64,000 bases of DNA, taken from an uncultured Oscillospiraceae bacterium (lineage in GTDB: Bacteria; Bacillota; Clostridia; Oscillospirales; Oscillospiraceae). The DNA lies in assembly GCA_949841465.1 (NCBI GenBank), contig CATKZW010000007.1:21991-85990 (forward strand), read 5' to 3'. Made by a program: the position numbers and the translations under genes. Positions 60,839 through 64,000 of this stretch are shown one piece after another. Under the pieces are notes generated by a model that worked only from the letters and a program-made list of their open reading frames with translations, searched no databases and was not told the origin of the DNA. How positions within the stretch are numbered: position 1 is the first letter of the stretch; every line of letters starts with the position of its first letter.

Positions 60839-61282
60839 CTAAAAAGTTAAGGTCATGAGAACGGCGTCCTCCTTCGGCGCGTCGTAGTAGTTTTTCCGCC
60901 GCCCCACAGCGGCGAAGCCGTGCTTTTCGTACAGGGCAATGGCGGGGGCGTTGGAGGCGCGGACCTCCAGCATCAGCCGGGACAGATTGTCCCGGCCAAA
61001 GCCGGTCAGCGTGTTCAAAAGGGCGTCCGCCACCCCTTGGCGGCGGGCCTGGGGGGCCACGGCGATGTTGTCCAGGTTCCCCTCGTCCAGCACCAACGAC
61101 AGCACGGCGTAGCCCAGGACCGCGCCGTCCTCCCCCTGGGCCAGCAGGACGGCCGCGGAGGGGTTTTCCAGCGCGGCGCGAAACACCTCCTCGCTCCAGG
61201 GGTCGGCGGGAAAGCAGACCTGCTCCAGGGCGGCCACCTGGGGCAGCTGCTCGTTTGTCATTGGCAATATTTGATAATACAC
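60839..61282 (-). CDS. rimI: ribosomal protein S18 alanine N-acetyltransferase RimI
   Basis: A 147-residue GNAT protein. The RimI pattern is ALEQVCFPADPWSEEVFRAALE, then LDNIAVAPQARRQGVADALLNTL (acetyl-CoA loop RRQGVA) and LMLEVRASNAPAIALYEKHGFAAVGRRKNYYD. It starts at GTG 61282 with GGAGG five bases upstream. RimI genes commonly lie next to tsaD/tsaB, as here. RimI acetylates the N terminus of S18 and probably other proteins. Confidence 0.93.
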   Translation of the reverse strand: MYYQILPMTNEQLPQVAALEQVCFPADPWSEEVFRAALENPSAAVLLAQGEDGAVLGYAVLSLVLDEGNLDNIAVAPQARRQGVADALLNTLTGFGRDNLSRLMLEVRASNAPAIALYEKHGFAAVGRRKNYYDAPKEDAVLMTLTF

Positions 61283-61351
61283 AATTCCCTCCCGGATGGT
61301 TGTCGTGCGGACGCGTAAAAGGGTCTGCTACGGTTCGTCAGTGAATTAAAA

Positions 61352-61390
61352 GTTCTTTTTCGATTCCTTTTTCTTACAAGAAAAAGGAAT
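61352..61390. repeat. dispersed T-rich palindrome after the nucleoside phosphorylase gene
   Basis: ATTCCTTTTTCTT (61363-61375) and AAGAAAAAGGAAT (61378-61390) form a perfect 13-bp stem with a 2-base gap. The flank GTTCTTTTTCGATTCCTTTT (61352-61371) matches the right end of the 40194-40366 element at 19 of 20 bases. Confidence 0.65.
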
Positions 61391-61400
61391 GCCCTTGACC

Positions 61401-62159
61401 TTACAGCCTTGAGGCCGCCTCCAGCGCTACGCGCAGGTGCTTTTCGTAATCGGAAACGGGCACCTTCCCCATGGTGCGGGGAGCCCATGCGTCCCCGTCC
61501 AAACTGTCCTCGGCGTAGAGGAACTGGTACACCTCCGCGCCCCGGAACTGCGCCACCGCCATGGCGGAGGCGCACTCCATATCCACGGCGATACAGCCGT
61601 CCGCCTTGCGCTTTTCCATGTTGTTCCGGGTCTCCCGGTAGAAAGCGTCCGTTGTCCACACCCGGCCCTTCACATAGGGCAGGCGCAGTTCGTCAAAAAC
61701 CTCCCCTAAACGTTCCGCCGTGGGGATGTCCACATAATCGCTGACCGGCATATAGTGGTAGCTGACGCCCTCGTCCCGGTAGGCCTGGGTGGGGAGGATG
61801 AAGTGTCCGGCGGTGAGGGCGGAATCCAGCACCCCGCAGGAGCCGTAGAGCAGGACTTTTTTCGCCCCCATGGCCAGCGCCTCCTCCAGCAGCCCTACCG
61901 TTCCAGCCCCGCCGATCAGGGTCTGGAAGATGCCGATGCTGCGGCCGTTCCAGTTCAGCCTGTAGATGGGCACATCCCGGCCCTCCCGCAGGGTGGCGAT
62001 GACTTCGGTGGGGCAGACGTGCTCCAGCACCTGGAAGGTCTTGTCCTTGAAGGTCATAATGATTGTCTCGGGGAATTCCCCCGTGGGGCGGAAGGAACGC
62101 TGGTATTCAAATTTTACGATTTCCTCGGAATCTGGGTCAAAGGTATCGAACAAGCTCAT
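61401..62159 (-). CDS. nucleoside phosphorylase (uridine phosphorylase-like)
   Basis: A 252-residue enzyme of the PNP/UDP phosphorylase family. LIGGAGTVGLLEEALAMGAKKVLLYGSCGVLD (about 82-113) gives the phosphate and ribose site, and IAVDMECASAMAVAQFRG (VDMEXA motif, about 192) binds the ribose. The base-binding region differs from UdP and DeoD, so the base is uncertain. It follows polA by 21 bases and is probably co-transcribed, salvaging nucleosides. Confidence 0.9.
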   Translation of the reverse strand: MSLFDTFDPDSEEIVKFEYQRSFRPTGEFPETIIMTFKDKTFQVLEHVCPTEVIATLREGRDVPIYRLNWNGRSIGIFQTLIGGAGTVGLLEEALAMGAKKVLLYGSCGVLDSALTAGHFILPTQAYRDEGVSYHYMPVSDYVDIPTAERLGEVFDELRLPYVKGRVWTTDAFYRETRNNMEKRKADGCIAVDMECASAMAVAQFRGAEVYQFLYAEDSLDGDAWAPRTMGKVPVSDYEKHLRVALEAASRL

Positions 62160-62180
62160 GATGAATACTCCTTTCAGCGG

Positions 62181-64000
62181 TCAATGGCACTCCGCCCAGG
62201 TGCGGCCCACCTTGGCGTCTGCCGCCAGCGGCACCGACAGCGCCGCCACCCCCTCCATCTCCTCCTGGAGCAGGGCTTTGACCTGGTCCGCCTCGCCCTC
62301 CGGGCACTCCACAATCAGTTCGTCGTGGACCTGGAGCACCAGCCGGGCCTCCAGCTTTTCCGCCCGCAGGCGGGCGTCCACCTTAATCATAGCCAGCTTG
62401 ATGATGTCGGCGGCGGTGCCCTGGATGGGCATGTTCAGCGCCACCCGCTCCCCGAATGAGCGGGTATTGAAGTTGGAGCTTTTCAGCTCCGGCAGCCAGC
62501 GGCGGCGGCCGTACATGGTGGACACATATCCGTCCTCCCGGCCCTGCTCCACCACCCGGTTCATATAGGAGCGCACGCCGGAATAGTGCTCGAAATACTT
62601 CTCCATATACTCCTTGGCCTGGGGGACGGACACGTGTATGTCCTCCGACAGGGAATAGGCGGATATGCCGTACACAATGCCGAAGTTCACCGCCTTGGCG
62701 GCCCGGCGCAGCTCGGCGGGCACCTCATCCTGGGGCAGGCCAAACACCTGGGAGGCGGTGACGGTGTGGATGTCCACGCCGCTGTTAAAGCCGTCGATCA
62801 TGGCGGAGTCCCCGGACATGTGGGCCAGCAGGCGCAGCTCAATCTGGGAGTAGTCCGCGTCCACCAGCACCCGGCCCGCCGGGGCCACAAACATCTTGCG
62901 CATCTCCGCCCCCAGCGGGGTGCGCACGGGGATATTTTGCAGGTTCGGCTCGATGGAGGACAGCCGCCCGGTGGCGGTGACGGTGTTCTGGAAGCTGGTG
63001 TGGATGCGCCCGTCGGCGGCGATGACCTTGCCCAGCCCCTCCACATAGGTGGAGTTCAGCTTGGTGAGCTGGCGGTAGTCCAGCACCTTGCCCACGATGG
63101 CGTGCTTGGGGCGCAGCTTTTCCATCACGTCGGCGTTGGTGGAATAGCCGGTTTTGGTTTTCTTCACCGGGGGCAGGCCCAGCTTGTCAAACAGGATGTG
63201 CCCCAGCTGCTTGGGGGAGAGGATGTTGAACGTCTCCCCGGCCAGCTCGTAGATCTCCGCCGTCAGCCCGTCGATGCCCAGCTGGAGCTGCTCGCCGAAG
63301 TCGGACAGCGCCTGGCCGTCCACCAGCACCCCGGCCCGCTCCATCCGGGCCAGCACCGGGCACAGGGGAAGCTCAATGTCCGTGAGGACGGACATGAGGC
63401 CAAATTCCTCCAGCTTGGGCTTGAACAATTCATAAAGCGCCTCGATCCAGGCGGTATCCTCGTACCAGGCAGTTTGAGCCTTCAAGCCGTCGTCCAGCAG
63501 GGAAAACGCGGTTTCATCTTTATACGCGGCGCTCTGCTCCACTTCCTTTTTGAAGTAGGACGCGGCCAGCCTGCGGATCTCATAACTGCCCGCAGTGGGG
63601 TCCAGCAGGTAGGCGGCCAGCTCGGTGTCAAAGATAAAGCCCTCCGGCTCGATGCCCTCGTCCAGCAGGGCGCGGCACAGCTCCTTGACGCTGTGGGCGG
63701 CCTTTTTCACCGCGGGGCCGAACAGCGCCGCCAGCAGGGCGTGGTAGTCCCCCTCATAACGGCTGGCGCGGATGTCGTACAGATGCGCCTGCTTGCCGCC
63801 GTCCTCCTCCAGGCTCACCGCCACCCCAGCCAGCTCGGGCAGGGGCAGGACGGCCACGTGGTCCGCCCCTTCCCACCTGCGGAGGGCATCCTCAAAGTCC
63901 CGGACGGTGAGCACGTTCACCGCGTCCACCCGAACCTCCGCCGGGGCCTCTCCCTCGGGGACGGCCCCGGCGGGGCCGGGGGGGAGGGGCGGCGGGTCAA
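62181..64000 (-). CDS. polA: DNA polymerase I, C-terminal part (cut by the window edge)
   Basis: About 606 codons continue off the right edge without a stop; the first visible residues are a Pro-rich linker (DPPPLPPGPAGAVPEGEAPA). Next is a 3'-5' exonuclease-like domain in which the first acidic motif is missing (ALPLPELAGVAVSLEE in place of DxE), though FIFDTELAAYLLDP remains, so proofreading is probably lost, as in other Gram-positive Pol I enzymes. The polymerase domain is complete: motif A VDADYSQIELRLLAHMSGD, motif B RRAAKAVNFGIVYGIS and motif C LQVHDELIVECP. It repairs gaps and replaces RNA primers. It heads the nucleoside phosphorylase-rimI-GNAT-tsaD run. Confidence 0.97.
   Translation of the reverse strand, partial: DPPPLPPGPAGAVPEGEAPAEVRVDAVNVLTVRDFEDALRRWEGADHVAVLPLPELAGVAVSLEEDGGKQAHLYDIRASRYEGDYHALLAALFGPAVKKAAHSVKELCRALLDEGIEPEGFIFDTELAAYLLDPTAGSYEIRRLAASYFKKEVEQSAAYKDETAFSLLDDGLKAQTAWYEDTAWIEALYELFKPKLEEFGLMSVLTDIELPLCPVLARMERAGVLVDGQALSDFGEQLQLGIDGLTAEIYELAGETFNILSPKQLGHILFDKLGLPPVKKTKTGYSTNADVMEKLRPKHAIVGKVLDYRQLTKLNSTYVEGLGKVIAADGRIHTSFQNTVTATGRLSSIEPNLQNIPVRTPLGAEMRKMFVAPAGRVLVDADYSQIELRLLAHMSGDSAMIDGFNSGVDIHTVTASQVFGLPQDEVPAELRRAAKAVNFGIVYGISAYSLSEDIHVSVPQAKEYMEKYFEHYSGVRSYMNRVVEQGREDGYVSTMYGRRRWLPELKSSNFNTRSFGERVALNMPIQGTAADIIKLAMIKVDARLRAEKLEARLVLQVHDELIVECPEGEADQVKALLQEEMEGVAALSVPLAADAKVGRTWAECH

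Overview
The window is GC-rich, gene-dense bacterial chromosome from a Gram-positive endospore-forming lineage of the Clostridia, most likely Oscillospirales. The evidence is a complete spoIIA locus (SpoIIAA, SpoIIAB, sigma F), a valine T-box leader before valS, a Firmicutes-type str operon starting with a YbxF-like L7Ae protein, S-layer-homology (SLH) cell-wall proteins, a WG-repeat protein, and sigma-A promoters with strong AGGAGG ribosome sites. No rRNA, tRNA, CRISPR array, IS element or prophage was seen. The chromosome looks vertically inherited, with small accessory patches.

Layout. 1-4.9 kb: a LacI-type regulator and a catabolic/transport operon (ketopantoate-reductase-like dehydrogenase, cyclase-family hydrolase, small unknown ORF, TRAP DctP and DctQ, start of DctM); two near-identical operator palindromes flank the regulatory region. 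5-11.4 kb: a structured RNA candidate, a WG/SLH secreted protein, a WYL regulator fused to a zinc ribbon, and a BlaI/M56-peptidase sensor pair. 11.5-17.3 kb: thyX, niaR, a hypothetical protein, yqeG with an endonuclease IV-like enzyme, an M24 peptidase and a polysaccharide deacetylase. 17.3-28.7 kb: a transglutaminase-like lipoprotein, MgtC, a PerM-type permease, a 1389-residue SLH protein, a type I toxin-antitoxin candidate, a ThrE-like exporter and an SGNH lipoprotein. 28.7-34.7 kb: prfC with an unusual AUG-UAG leader, a two-gene ABC importer without a binding protein, and an ABC-2 exporter behind a long structured leader. 34.8-43.9 kb: a degenerate P-type ATPase-like membrane protein, rlmB, ftsH, an ECF sigma/anti-sigma pair, a lipid kinase and azlCD. 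44-48.8 kb: tuf, fusA, rpsG, rpsL and ybxF, all on the minus strand. 49-56.8 kb: a PTS IIC-like transporter with a 40-bp perfect palindrome at its promoter, an XRE membrane regulator, two tiny paralogous membrane proteins, the T-box/YcxB-like/valS operon and spoIIA. 56.8-64 kb: fhs, then a minus-strand run of polA (partial), nucleoside phosphorylase, rimI, a double GNAT and tsaD.

The points most worth a second look are the start-stop leader of prfC; the unannotated 31-codon toxin with an antisense promoter; the P-type ATPase-like protein lacking its phosphorylation motif; the WYL/zinc-ribbon fusion with an internal start site; the shared palindromic core linking niaR to a PTS-like transporter; and a LacI operator embedded in a terminator hairpin. 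All functional calls come from reading protein and DNA motifs by eye, without database searches.
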